A stretch of 64,000 nt of DNA. Source: Leishmania mexicana MHOM/GT/2001/U1103 (Eukaryota > Euglenozoa > Kinetoplastea > Trypanosomatida > Trypanosomatidae). The DNA is taken from positions 1,670,942 through 1,734,941 of the forward strand of contig NC_018324.1 of assembly GCF_000234665.1 (NCBI RefSeq), given 5' to 3'. A model generated the notes under the pieces. It did not search any database. It was not told the DNA's origin and worked only from the letters and a program-made list of their open reading frames with translations. Position 1 is the first letter of the stretch, and each line of letters starts with the position of its first letter. Positions 48,365 to 58,920 of this stretch are shown one piece after another. A program made the translations under genes and the position numbers.

Positions 48365-51300
48365 ATGTCTTCCGCGCAGAGGAGCGTTCTCCAAGGCGGT
48401 GCAGCCGCTGGGCTGCGGCAGGTGAGCGCGATAGACCTGCAGCGGATCACCGCCATTTTGGATGCATGCGGAGTGTCGAAGGTGCATGGATCCACGCAAA
48501 TTTATGCTCATCCAGAGTCGATCCACCTCATCTCGCCTCGTGACCTGAGCTTCTTGATGGTGCACGCTGACGTGCTTGCGACGCACACAGACTTGCTTTA
48601 TGATGTGCGCGCTTTTACGGGAATTCTATGGGGTATGATGCAGCATGCGGATCGAGGAATCGAGACGGTGCTGCGCGCGATCGAGGGAAACGGTGCGGCT
48701 GTTGCAGAGAGCGCGTGGGGTGGTAACGTCGGTGGTACGCCGTCGTCGTCGCCGTCCCCGGCACCCGCGCACACATTCGTGTACACGGCTGTGTCGAAGG
48801 TGTACTCGACTATGTTTCCGCACCTTGTGCAGGTTTTTCGGGTAGGGACGCTGCTGCGCGCGTATGAGAGCGCCGACGCCCGCGCTGAGGTGCGAGACAC
48901 ACGCCGCATTGCACAGGTGGATATTGACGTGGTGGCCCGACTGGCGGGCCGCCTGAACTATCTTTTCTTGTGTGAGGCGGGAGAGTGCTCGTCCGGGGCC
49001 CTTGGCGGTGCGGGCGCGCTGAACGTGACAGCAACCTACACGAACGTTGGCCATCACCTCTTCCGCACCACCGAGAGCGCCCTCAGCTCTGTCTTGCTTC
49101 TCTTGTCATCGCTGGCTGCTCGCCCTGGCAGCGATGTGGGGCCTATTCTTCGCTACTTCCACGATGTGAGCGCCTGGAAGGCGAGTGCACTGGGCATCCT
49201 CATTACAGAGAGTTACAGCATGGCGATTCCGGCGGTGCTGTTTTCGCTGTTCCAGCGCAGCCGCGAATTCGACAACGTCGAGGAGGTCGCTGCAAACCTA
49301 CTTCTTCAACGGCTCGCGTTGCGCCCGCCGTATCAGTGGCGCGCTTTCCGGTTACTGTACTTCAGCGTGCACGATATCGGTGCGAGCGACACGCACACAG
49401 CAGAGGATCGGCAAGGCAGCAGTGCGTTCGGCCAGCTGCTCGTGTTCCGCCGTATTCAGGACGCTCTTCAGTGGTGCCTCACTATAGACGGCCGTGATAG
49501 CGCTGATGACCTTGCGACCGTGAAGTCACTGCGTAAGGCTGTGTCCGCGCGTGTACAGCGCGCCTGGTTCGAGCAGGGCAGTGCCGACAGGGCGGGATCG
49601 CCGTCGCACACGAGCAGAGCCGACGCGCCGCCGCGACTCTTGTCCTACTACGAGCTGCTCGTCCTGGCAGCGCTGCAGGGGATGCCAGAAGCAGACCTGA
49701 CGAAGGATGCGGAGTTGCTGCGGCGCGCTGCGCAGACGAACCTGTCAGCCGAGCCGGAGGTGCTCACCCCCTCCTTTCTGCGCATGCTGCTCGCCTGCTG
49801 CTACACGGTTCCAGCGCCGACCGACCCGGCCCTCTCGCACGCGATGCTGTCCACACCGTCCACCTTGGCTCTGTACGAGTCGCTGGCAAAGCACATCTTC
49901 CAAATTCCTTTGTGTGCGAGTGCGGCCGTATCGGACGCGGTGAATCAGCTGTTCGCCACCCCTGCTCTGCGTATCGAGACGCTGGTGGACCTTTGTGTGT
50001 GGAGCGCCATCCACAACACGCGCGAAGACGAGGTGGAGCTGGCAGAAGGCGTGACCGGGAAAGAAAACAGTGCAGCAGCGGCAGCAGACCCGGCGGTGGT
50101 GTCCCCAGCGCCGCACGTACGTGCCCAGGCCGGACCAGCAAAGACGGCGGGACTTCCTCTTCCACCGATTCCATCCGCGAGGACTGCCGAGATAGGCACC
50201 ACAGAAGCGATGCCGCCTCTGCCACGGTCTCCCACCCCTTCTATGGCCCTCTTCCACCTCATGCGCCGCGATGTGTCGCTTCTGTTCGCCGGTAACGAGG
50301 ACGTGCTGCAGCACACGCCGGAGGCAGCGCGGGCGCGGGCGAAGAACTTCCCGTACGGCTTCCGCGCCGTGACGCTCATGACGGTGCGCCTCCTCTTCGC
50401 TGCGCTGCGCACGCCGGAGTTGTATCACCACATCCCGCCTACCGACATGTTGCCAGTCATCGCGCAGCTGTTTGCCCTGCGCGCCTATTACCCGCTGTCA
50501 CCTTCCGAAACAGAGGCGAAACGTAAGGCGGCTCGCCGTGTGCTGGCCTTGATGCAGAATACCTTGGCGCTTCTGCCACAGGAGATGAAGGCGGCGACAG
50601 TAAATCAGCTTCTCTGCCGCACTCTCGTCCCCATGAGCACGACGACGGCGCAAGCAGACCAGCTCCAGCTCGCCTTGTTCGAGGCCTATTTGCGTTCCAT
50701 GGCGACAGCGAGCGCCGCCAACGCGGTCACGGACGAGCTCATGCTGCAGCACTGGGTCGATATCGCGGTGCCGGCCATCACAAACCGGCACAGCGTCACG
50801 CTATCAGTTGCCGGTCACGACTTCCTCATCGCCGCCTTCCGTGCAGAGAAATATGTCAGCCCGCTGTTTGTCCCGACTTACATTGCCCTCTACGTCCCGA
50901 GTGTCGAGCTCTTCAGCACTGGCGACAGCGTCGGCCAGAGGTCTACCTACTCACCGCTGCCCGTGAGCGTCATTCAGCATTTCGCGCGCATGGTGCGGGT
51001 CGCCTGCCACGGCATCGAGCGCTGCGACTCTACGGCGCTGGCGCGGCTCTTCGAGGAGGACGCTGGTAGCGAAGGGGAAGCGACGATGCCAGGCTCGGTG
51101 AATGCCGCGGCGACGTACATGGCCAGCCTGTCTCCGGAGCAGCGAGCTGCACTGCGGAAGTTGACACCGACGAATGCCGCCCTTCTCGTCGTCTCTGCCT
51201 TGTTTGATTGCCTTTGCCTGCTGTGGAACAACACGCCCGGGTACGTGAAGGTGGCACAGGACCTCTTCGTGGCCTACTTCTCCGGACTGTGCAACCTTTT

Positions 51301-51526
51301 GCAGTGCACGAGCACACCAGTCTTGCAGCGTGTATGCGCCTCGATCGAGGCGATCGAGGTGGAGCATCTGCGTGGCTCGGGTAGTGTGCAGTTCCAGTTC
51401 CTCAAGTACGTGAACTCGGTCGTCGACGCGGTCCAGGGACCGTCGAAGGTGGGCATTGCCGAGTGGTTCCTGAAGATGAGCAAGCGTATCCAAGAACAAA
51501 ACTACGGGAAGCACTCGAAGCTGTAG
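48365..51526 (+). CDS. Large helical protein of unknown function ending in -SKL (PTS1)
   Basis: A 1053-aa protein I do not recognise. It is predicted mostly helical with many Ala/Leu-rich stretches resembling an alpha-solenoid (HEAT/ARM-like), for example LFHLMRRDVSLLFAGNEDVL and VCASIEAIEVEHLRGSGSVQ. Low-complexity Ala/Pro/Ser linkers appear at about 120-140 and 575-625. No catalytic motif is visible. The last residues are YGKHSKL; -SKL is the classical peroxisomal/glycosomal PTS1, preceded by a basic context, which suggests import into glycosomes. A chance SKL on a non-glycosomal protein remains possible. Start: first ATG of an open frame whose upstream part begins at GTG, giving MSSAQRSVLQGG. 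Confidence 0.85.
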   Translation: MSSAQRSVLQGGAAAGLRQVSAIDLQRITAILDACGVSKVHGSTQIYAHPESIHLISPRDLSFLMVHADVLATHTDLLYDVRAFTGILWGMMQHADRGIETVLRAIEGNGAAVAESAWGGNVGGTPSSSPSPAPAHTFVYTAVSKVYSTMFPHLVQVFRVGTLLRAYESADARAEVRDTRRIAQVDIDVVARLAGRLNYLFLCEAGECSSGALGGAGALNVTATYTNVGHHLFRTTESALSSVLLLLSSLAARPGSDVGPILRYFHDVSAWKASALGILITESYSMAIPAVLFSLFQRSREFDNVEEVAANLLLQRLALRPPYQWRAFRLLYFSVHDIGASDTHTAEDRQGSSAFGQLLVFRRIQDALQWCLTIDGRDSADDLATVKSLRKAVSARVQRAWFEQGSADRAGSPSHTSRADAPPRLLSYYELLVLAALQGMPEADLTKDAELLRRAAQTNLSAEPEVLTPSFLRMLLACCYTVPAPTDPALSHAMLSTPSTLALYESLAKHIFQIPLCASAAVSDAVNQLFATPALRIETLVDLCVWSAIHNTREDEVELAEGVTGKENSAAAAADPAVVSPAPHVRAQAGPAKTAGLPLPPIPSARTAEIGTTEAMPPLPRSPTPSMALFHLMRRDVSLLFAGNEDVLQHTPEAARARAKNFPYGFRAVTLMTVRLLFAALRTPELYHHIPPTDMLPVIAQLFALRAYYPLSPSETEAKRKAARRVLALMQNTLALLPQEMKAATVNQLLCRTLVPMSTTTAQADQLQLALFEAYLRSMATASAANAVTDELMLQHWVDIAVPAITNRHSVTLSVAGHDFLIAAFRAEKYVSPLFVPTYIALYVPSVELFSTGDSVGQRSTYSPLPVSVIQHFARMVRVACHGIERCDSTALARLFEEDAGSEGEATMPGSVNAAATYMASLSPEQRAALRKLTPTNAALLVVSALFDCLCLLWNNTPGYVKVAQDLFVAYFSGLCNLLQCTSTPVLQRVCASIEAIEVEHLRGSGSVQFQFLKYVNSVVDAVQGPSKVGIAEWFLKMSKRIQEQNYGKHSKL

Positions 51527-52662
51527 CGCAGCTCGTGTTGGGTCGGAGTGTTTTGCGGGCAGCTCGCAAAGGAGATGGCGGGCCATTGCACTTGTTATAA
51601 ACTGGTCCCCGAGGACGCCACCATCCCCTCTTCCTCACCCTTTCCCCTCCCCCTTGCCCGTGTTCTGCTACAGGGAGAAGAGTCGCGCGTTGTGGTGTTT
51701 ACTGCTCATGAGCAGTTGGATGGCGCCTCGCTACGATTGCGCGTGCTGCGGAAACGGCTTCCTCTACCCCCGGGCCTGTCGCGGATGGTGTGCTGGTGAC
51801 GTTTGTGGTGCCTTTGTCGTGGTGTCCTTCACCCGACCTGACTCTTTTTTCTTTTTTTTGGGGCCCCTATAACCTCTACTCAGGTGTGGTGTGGTCGGGG
51901 GGAACAACAAAATATATATTTATATACACGAGAGAGGGTAGAAGGTAATGAGTGTTTGGCGCTGAAAAAGGGACGCCACGCACATTTCGTACGAGTGGAC
52001 AAGACCTTTTTTTACACGATGGAGAATGTGGCGTGTAGGTTCGCCCCTCGAAGGCCCTCCAGGCGATTCGCATGCCCCTGGCCTTGCCCATATCTATCAA
52101 TTCCTTCTCAAAAACAAAATCCACGTAGGCGACCGCGAGAGAATGCCGCTCTCTCTGTACCGGGGGCCGGAGGTGCTGTGGGTGTTGCCGCAGGAAGCGC
52201 AATCATTGCAGAGCACACAGTGCAGGCACATCGTTCATATATGTTTGTATACATCTATGTAAGCATGTATGCGTGTACATACGCGAGGTAACGCCGGATT
52301 TGTCGAACCCGGCACTGCGGGACGTCCATCGGTACTCAAACAACCTCTTTCGTACATCGTTGCTAGCCTCGCTGCATTGCATCCCCTCTCTCCCTCCCAT
52401 CCCTCCGTGTGTGCATGCCACGCAAATTTTACGTGGCGACGTCACACCGTTGTGCATTCTCAAGACTACCTCAGCCTGCAACTTGTCCAAGAGGCGGGCT
52501 GGGCCGTTGCCTCGAGAAGCGGCGCGGGGTCTGAAACTGACTCAGTGCAACAGAGAGTCCACAAAAAGCACGAAAGGGACCCGCGCACTCCGCTGCTGCG
52601 TTGCCATACCCCCGCTGCTGCTTCTCTTGCGGTTTCTTTTGTGGAGCACTGCCTGCTATGTA
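51527..52662. other. Spacer between the -SKL protein and COQ8 genes
   Basis: T/C-rich and AT-rich patches (near 51912-51928). A 78-codon ORF at 52026-52262 shows some protein-like composition and is described as a finding. No other supported gene. The frame upstream of 52663 is open but without ATG. Confidence 0.6.
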
Positions 52663-54264
52663 ATGATGCGCGCATCGCAGCCATGGCGCGATGCCCCACT
52701 GTGCAACATCGCTCGCGGACTGCAGCGCATTGCTTCGGCAATGCTCGTGGGAACTCGTGTGTCGGAGGCTGGCGTTGCCTCTGGTGGCGCCTCCGCTACG
52801 CCATGGACAGCAAACTCGGCGGATGGGGCAGTAGTCTCTGAAGTTGCGCAGCGTCACGCATCTTCTTCCCTGACGCTACCGGCGGATGTGGCAGAGGATC
52901 TGTCGCAGCCAACGACGCCCAAGGATATGCGGTACAAGCATGTGCCCTCCTCGCGTGTTGGTCGCGCGGCAGGCTTTGCCTCGCTCTTCATGCAACTTGG
53001 CTGGGAGAAGATGACTGGCAGCATTCCAGCGGGCGGACTGCTCTCCGAGCGCAGCCATCAGCACATTGTGGACACACTGTGTCGCATGCGCGGTGCCGTA
53101 CTGAAGCTGGGCCAGATGCTGAGTATCCAGGACGAGAGCACAATTCCACCTCACGTCGCGGCACTCTTCGAGCGGGTGCGCGATCAGGCGTTTGCGATGC
53201 CGCCGGCGCAGCTTCACCACACGCTTGCCAAGGAGTTCGGCAACGAGAACTGGCGCGCCGATCTGTTCGACACTTTTGACGATACCCCCGTAGCAGCTGC
53301 GAGCATTGGCCAAGTGCATCGTGCAAGCTTGAAGCCTGGAGCAGCGGGAACTGACCCAACAAAGCCTCCCGTAGAGGTCGCCGTCAAAGTGCAGTACCCA
53401 GGTGTGGCGCAAAGCATCGACTCGGATGTGGCAAACCTGAAGATGCTCATGTCTCTCGGTGTGCTGCCGCCAGGTCTGTTCGTGGAGAAGATTCTGCAAG
53501 AGTTGCGCAAGGAGCTGAGCGCCGAATGCCGATACACCCTTGAGGCATCGAAGCAGATGAGGTACCGTGACCTGCTCGCCGCTGACCCCGCCCTCTCGAG
53601 CCTCTTCTATGTCCCCAAAGTCTACCAAGCCATCACCACCGATCAGGTACTCGTCAGCGAGTACGTGCGCGGAGTCACGATCGACCAGCTCGGCAAGCGG
53701 CCCGACGTTCCACAAGAGCTGCGCAACTACATTGCCGAGAACTTTATGGCGTTGACGCTGAAAGAGTTGTTCGTGTGGCGGTTCATGCAGACGGATCCGA
53801 ACTTTTCCAACTTTCTGTACAACGCAAAGGACAAGCGAGTGTATCTGCTTGACTTTGGCGCGTCTCGCGAGTACTCGAGAGAGTTTTTGGACGACTACCT
53901 CGATGTCGTCACGGCGGCGGCCACCGAGGACTGCGAGTCGATCATCGCGAAGAGCATTACGCTGGGCTTTCTCACGGGCCAGGAGGTTCAGGAGATGCTC
54001 GATGCACACTGCGCCAGTGTGCTACTGCTGGGGAAGCCGTTTCAAGATCGAGCGCACCACTTCGACTTTGCCGACCAGAACTTGCCGTCTCTCATTCAGG
54101 CAAATGTGCCGACTATGGTGAAGCTTCGCCTGCGCCCACCACCGTCGCCGGTGTACTCGCTACACCGGCGCCTTAGCGGCACCATCCTCCTCGCGACAAA
54201 GTTCAAGGCGACCATTCACAGCGGAAGACTCTTCTGGGACATCCACGACCAGCTGCGGAAGTGA
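52663..54264 (+). CDS. ABC1/COQ8-family atypical kinase (ADCK3/4-like)
   Basis: A 533-aa protein of the ABC1/ADCK/UbiB family, expected at the mitochondrial inner membrane in ubiquinone (coenzyme Q) biosynthesis, where COQ8 supports the Q-synthesis complex through ATPase activity. Family signatures in order: LKLGQMLSIQDE (KxGQ motif, about 148-159), PVAAASIGQVHRASL (Ala-rich loop), VAVKVQYPG (the conserved Lys), LVSEYVRG, TDPNFSNFLYN and LLDFGASREY (DFG). The AAAS pattern and KxGQ helix place it with COQ8 rather than other ADCKs. The N-terminus (MMRASQPWRDAPLC) with an Arg/Ser/Ala-rich stretch fits a mitochondrial presequence. ATGs at 52663 and 52666 are both possible starts. Confidence 0.92.
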   Translation: MMRASQPWRDAPLCNIARGLQRIASAMLVGTRVSEAGVASGGASATPWTANSADGAVVSEVAQRHASSSLTLPADVAEDLSQPTTPKDMRYKHVPSSRVGRAAGFASLFMQLGWEKMTGSIPAGGLLSERSHQHIVDTLCRMRGAVLKLGQMLSIQDESTIPPHVAALFERVRDQAFAMPPAQLHHTLAKEFGNENWRADLFDTFDDTPVAAASIGQVHRASLKPGAAGTDPTKPPVEVAVKVQYPGVAQSIDSDVANLKMLMSLGVLPPGLFVEKILQELRKELSAECRYTLEASKQMRYRDLLAADPALSSLFYVPKVYQAITTDQVLVSEYVRGVTIDQLGKRPDVPQELRNYIAENFMALTLKELFVWRFMQTDPNFSNFLYNAKDKRVYLLDFGASREYSREFLDDYLDVVTAAATEDCESIIAKSITLGFLTGQEVQEMLDAHCASVLLLGKPFQDRAHHFDFADQNLPSLIQANVPTMVKLRLRPPPSPVYSLHRRLSGTILLATKFKATIHSGRLFWDIHDQLRK

Positions 54265-56916
54265 GCTGCGCGTTGTTTAATAAGAAAAAAATGGCGGCTG
54301 TTGCGGGGGCTGCCATGCCATGACAGGTGAAGACGTTGATTGTAGCAGCAGCCGCGCGGTCTTTCACGGGTAAGAGAGAGAGAGCGGCGCACAAGGAGGG
54401 AGAGACAGCAATGAGGTGCGTGCTTTAGCTGCCGCTGTTCACCTCTCCCAGGAAAGCGTTAAAGTGGAAGAGGTGTCAGACTCGCCCCCGTTCCGCCCCG
54501 GTGTCGCCTTCTGTGTTGTCGTGAATGGACTGAGTCTTCGTTTGTGCGCGACGGTTTACGATGATCGCTGAGTGTGCCGTTGTTGTGGTGGTGTTGGTTT
54601 GCGTGTAAGTGTCTGCATAGAGTCATTGTCTGTTCACACGATTTTTGTGTCCACTCTCCAGAGGGCAAACGACTGAGGTGCACAACTTCACACAAGAGGA
54701 CACGAAGTGATAGATCGGAGTGAGCGAACGGAAGGCATTCGCGCACAAAAAGCTCCCGTTGAGCGGGTTTCTACTCTCCCCATGCGCCATGCAATCCTTC
54801 AGCGGCATCGGTACGTTGATGATGACGGAATGGCTGGAATCTCCGCTGGCAGGCAGGCAGTCGTTCACGTCTCTCCTTTCTCCCTGAAAACTTGCAAACG
54901 GTGCGAACTAACCACAGGAGGGCATGCCATGATGTGCTATGAACACGTCACTGTACATGTACAGCGCCAGCGTAGCTCCCATCCTGTTGCTCATCAGTGT
55001 AAATTCTCACGGCCTCTTTTCCCTTTCTCTGTTCGTTTCTCTCCTCTTCACCATCTGCCACGCACACACACGTGTGACGCTTGTGTGCATCTTTCTCTCT
55101 CTTTCTGTGTGTGCACCGTGGTGGTTATGGGTCGGCATAGAGTGGCACACCAACCAAAAGAAAAAGAAAGGGCCTCGACTTCGTTGATATACACTCTCAC
55201 GCCTGCCCCACCCGAACGCCACGGGCAAAGAAAAGCGCATAGCAAACAGACAACAGAAAAGAAAAGGGAAGGAAAGAGCGGCGGAACGTGCTGCGGTTTT
55301 CGACCTCACGAACGGAAAGGATAGCCAAGAAGAGACTCATTGCCGTGAGCGCAGCGTGTGTGGCCGCACCGTTTCCCATCAAGCCCCTTTCCTTCATCCT
55401 ATACTCGTATTCATCGCCTTCCCCTCCTGCCTCTCCCTTTTCCTCCCCTTCCCTGTGCGCGCCCTCTACACGTTGGTGTTTTTTTTTTGTTTTCATATAT
55501 TTCTTTTTTTTTTTCACTTGTGCCGTCTTTTATGGTCGCCCATTGCAGCTCTGTTCTCCTCTGCTTACTTTTCATTTTATCTTTTTTTTCGATCATTTCT
55601 CCCTGTCTCCCTCGCTCTCGCTCTTGCGCTTCGAGCGATAACACGGTTCGCTAGTGCGCCGCGTAAACATTTGTTTTCCGTTTCTTCACTGCCTATATAT
55701 ATATATATATATAGGCTGTGCACTGAAGCGAGCGTCTTGGTGGTGGGAGGACGGCAGCAACCACACATTATTTCGGATTTGCGTCGACGGAGACGTCGTT
55801 GCGGCAACTCTTTGCTTGGCGCTGCATTTTCTTCCTCGCGCCTCGCTGCCGCCCATTGCTTTCGTTTCCGTCTTTCGTCCTCATCGATACACCTGAGAAA
55901 GACGTGCTGCTCTGGCCACCTACGTCACTCTTGTGAGCACTGACACATGCGAAGAACGTTAAGGTACGGCAGCCTACCATCTCACCAGAAGTTGTGCGAA
56001 GTAGACCTTCGGACACTTCACTGGAGACAGGACATAAGAGAACGAAGTAGCTGAGTGGGTTCCATCGCTGACGAATTCAGTTCCTCGCGGTTTTTTTATC
56101 ACTCCTTTCACCCCTCCCCCCGCACCGCACTGCCACGTCGCTCTTACCTTGGATGATTGTAAGTGACCTCATCCGTCTCTTCTTTCTTGCTGTTCTTCGT
56201 CGCTGTCGTTCCCAAGTGTGCCTTTTGTCGTTCGTTCCCCATCTTTTTCTTTTTTTTTTGTTTTGTCGCCTCATCGCCCTGTTGGGCGTGTATATCGTCT
56301 GCTCATCCTCTCTTCCTCTTCGTCAGCGCTCTTTGTTTTCTGTCGTCTCAGCGATATTATTGGGTGCTGTCTGCGTCGCCCCCTTTTTTCTTTCTGTTAG
56401 CACGCGCACGTGCGTGTATGTGGGTGTTTGGGAGGAAAGAGGAGTCTTCGTCTTCTAGTGTTCACGTTTTTCCTTTTTCTGGTTTTGTCTCTTCCGTCAC
56501 CCTCTTCTCCCTCACACAACGCCCACCCCCACCCCCCCACCACTCACCGTTCTCCCTCTTCCTCTCTGGTTCTCTGCGTGTGTGTGTGTGCTGTCGTTTT
56601 GTTGTACATCACGTTCTCGACGGATTTCGTGCTTCGCGCCTCTCTGCTTGTGTTCCCAGCCTCGCCCGCCCTCCACCCCCTTCTCACCGTGTGGTGCATA
56701 TATCACAGGCTGTAGCGGAGTGAGTCATTTGCCAGCGGACGCTCCCTTTTGACAAAGAGCCTCTTTTCTTTTTGCTTGTGTGTGCGTGCTTGAGCGCGCC
56801 ATTTCCCGCCCTTTCTGCGACGGCAAGTGCACTTGCGCACCTCCTGTGTTGATGCGTTGTCGAGTGCGCGCTGCCTTTTGCTTAGCTTTCTAGTTCTTCG
56901 TTTTGTCTTGGCCAAG
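54265..56916. other. Long spacer (2.65 kb) between COQ8 and alpha-kinase genes
   Basis: Mixed DNA to about 55000, then heavily T/C-rich sequence with long T runs. It contains the palindromic (TA)10 at 55691-55716. A C/D-snoRNA-like arrangement near 54820-54895 was considered and rejected. No supported gene. Confidence 0.65.
55691..55716. repeat. (TA)10 block flanked by GCC/GGC, perfect palindrome
   Basis: Ten TA units enclosed by GCC and GGC make a 26-bp perfect palindrome. AT-dinucleotide tracts extrude easily as cruciforms and vary in length. Confidence 0.9.
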
Positions 56917-58920
56917 ATGGACGGCGACACCCCTACTGCTCTGCGGACAAGAAGGCACTCTGACACGCCGCGGGGGATTCGAGGCGCACAGGACACTGCG
57001 TTGAAGTGCACCCGCAGCACCGAGGGCAGCCAGGAGCTACTTTGTAGCAAATCCAACAGCCCTCGTGGCAACCCACGGCACGCATCGAGTTCCACACGCA
57101 GTGTATCTTCGACTGCCGCTGCAGACAACAATGGCGGCGGTGTGATCTCACCCTCAGCGCACTCCCTCGCCAGCACACTGCATGATTTGGGCCAGGGAAG
57201 TCCGTTTCCGGGCCCGCTGGTGCTCTCGTCGTCGTCGCCGGGCACCCGGCAGCAGCACAGCGGCTCCGACGGGGACGGAAGGGCTGCATCGTTCTCCATC
57301 ACGAGATCGGCGTCTTTGCTGTCACCTTTGGTTACATCGCCATCCGGAACGTTACTGTACGACGACCAGCAGTTGAGCAAGAGCGCCGGAGCCGCCGCAG
57401 CACCGGTGCTGAAACAGCCTCGGAGTGTAGCGCCACTCCCCGCACCGCCGGCGCAGGCAAATGGGGCAGAGAGCACAAAGCCTCCTCCATACATTCGAAA
57501 GAAGTGTCCAGTGAGGAAAAGTGGCACCTCGGAGAGCACTTCGTCTGCCTCCACGCCTCTGTCCCAGAGCTTCACCGCGCCTACGCCGTCTGCTCAGCCT
57601 TTGAATGCGAAGTCTCGGAGTAGCCCTGGTCTTCCGCCGCGAGGGCCAGATCTAAAGCGATTACCCTCTGCTGAATCTTCCGATTTGGCATCGTCGTCAC
57701 TGTCCACATCACTTCCGCAACCTGCTGCCGCAACGCGCAGAGCCTCTGGCCAAAATGGGGTGCCTCTGGAAGCTGGCACCAGAGACGCCGCACCGCCACC
57801 AGCGAACCCCATGCTGCTCGTGAAGACGAAGGCGGCCGCAGCGCCGCAGCCAAGTCGCGCGCCAGTGCCAGAGTCTTCTCCGAAGGAGTGGACCTCACCG
57901 ATGCACACGCACGAAGGCGCGGAACACTTGCCCACGGACGAGCCGGATGTGCTGGTGCCGGCGCATAAGTACGTTTACGATGTAAAGACGTGTGCGTGGA
58001 AGGGAGTAGACACGATGCTTCGCGTGCTACACCCGAATCGCGGTTTGAGCCAGGGGACGATGCGCGTGTGCTTCGCGTTGGAGGAGCTGGACGAGACTGG
58101 GTTCAGCTCCCAAATGGTGGCGAAGATGTTTCGCCATAATATTTCAAGGGTGGTGGAGAGCGACTACTTCAACGAAGGCGAGGCGCAGTGCATCTGCGGC
58201 ATTTTGGCGGAGAAGTTCAACAGGGTACAAGTGCCGGAGGGCTTTCAGCGGCACGTCGTCTCGTTCCTGCAGTGCGAGACGGTGCGCATCAAGCTGAGCG
58301 AGGTGCCGGAGGCGTACCAGGACAAGCGATCGGGCTTCTTCTCATACCGCACAACGGACTCTGCCGACATCCTCTTTGCAATGGAGCCGCGCCTAAAAGG
58401 GAACTTTACCAAGTACACAAACAATTTTGGTGACGTGTATGATGGCTTTGAGAAGCGGCGGACTTTGGAGGAGGAGACGAAGCGGCACCGCGTACTCATG
58501 GCGGTAGAGGCCTTCTCGCACTTTACCCTGGTGGAGAGTGGTGGCTCGATGCTCGTGTGCGATCTGCAAGGCGTAAACGACTTCCTTACAGACCCGCAGA
58601 TTCACACGGTGGATGGCAAGGGACTCGGCATGGGCAACATGGGGCAGGAGGGCATCGACAAGTGGATGGGGGCTCACGTATGCAACGAGGTGTGCAGAGC
58701 CATGATGCTCGAACCGGTTTCCAATGGCCTGAGAAACTTCCTGCGAACGGCAGAGAATGAGAGTCGCGTAAGCTACTATCAGATTCTCCGGGCCAAGCTG
58801 CGCAGTCGAAACTCGGTGCGTCCCGAGGACATCATTCCGCTGTCAAAGCCGCTCTCTTTGATGTCCGATGATGAGCGGTTGGAGTACGCCATGCGGCTCT
58901 CGGCGCTGCTGTCGGGGTGA
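56917..58920 (+). CDS. Atypical alpha-kinase (MHCK/eEF2K-type) with long disordered N-terminus
   Basis: A 667-aa predicted serine/threonine kinase of the alpha-kinase family. Residues about 1-340 are Ser/Pro/Ala rich and probably disordered with several proline patches. The catalytic domain (about 345-620) shows QMVAKMFRHNI (ATP-binding Lys), DSADILFAMEPRLKGNFTKY followed by TNNFG, LMAVEAFSHFTLVESGGSML, VCDLQGVNDFLTDPQIHT, then the family's glycine motif GLGMGNMGQEGIDKWMGAHV and NEVCRAMMLEP. All main alpha-kinase blocks are present, so it is likely active. Substrate unknown; eEF2-kinase-type domain architecture (SEL1 repeats) is absent. Start: the first ATG in frame, MDGDTPTALRTRRHSD. Confidence 0.93.
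   Translation: MDGDTPTALRTRRHSDTPRGIRGAQDTALKCTRSTEGSQELLCSKSNSPRGNPRHASSSTRSVSSTAAADNNGGGVISPSAHSLASTLHDLGQGSPFPGPLVLSSSSPGTRQQHSGSDGDGRAASFSITRSASLLSPLVTSPSGTLLYDDQQLSKSAGAAAAPVLKQPRSVAPLPAPPAQANGAESTKPPPYIRKKCPVRKSGTSESTSSASTPLSQSFTAPTPSAQPLNAKSRSSPGLPPRGPDLKRLPSAESSDLASSSLSTSLPQPAAATRRASGQNGVPLEAGTRDAAPPPANPMLLVKTKAAAAPQPSRAPVPESSPKEWTSPMHTHEGAEHLPTDEPDVLVPAHKYVYDVKTCAWKGVDTMLRVLHPNRGLSQGTMRVCFALEELDETGFSSQMVAKMFRHNISRVVESDYFNEGEAQCICGILAEKFNRVQVPEGFQRHVVSFLQCETVRIKLSEVPEAYQDKRSGFFSYRTTDSADILFAMEPRLKGNFTKYTNNFGDVYDGFEKRRTLEEETKRHRVLMAVEAFSHFTLVESGGSMLVCDLQGVNDFLTDPQIHTVDGKGLGMGNMGQEGIDKWMGAHVCNEVCRAMMLEPVSNGLRNFLRTAENESRVSYYQILRAKLRSRNSVRPEDIIPLSKPLSLMSDDERLEYAMRLSALLSG

Noticed and set aside
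54815..54900. C/D snoRNA-like arrangement (ATGATGA then CTGA)
   Set aside because: The motifs are about 70 bases apart but only three terminal bases pair, and no guide complementarity could be checked. This is within chance.
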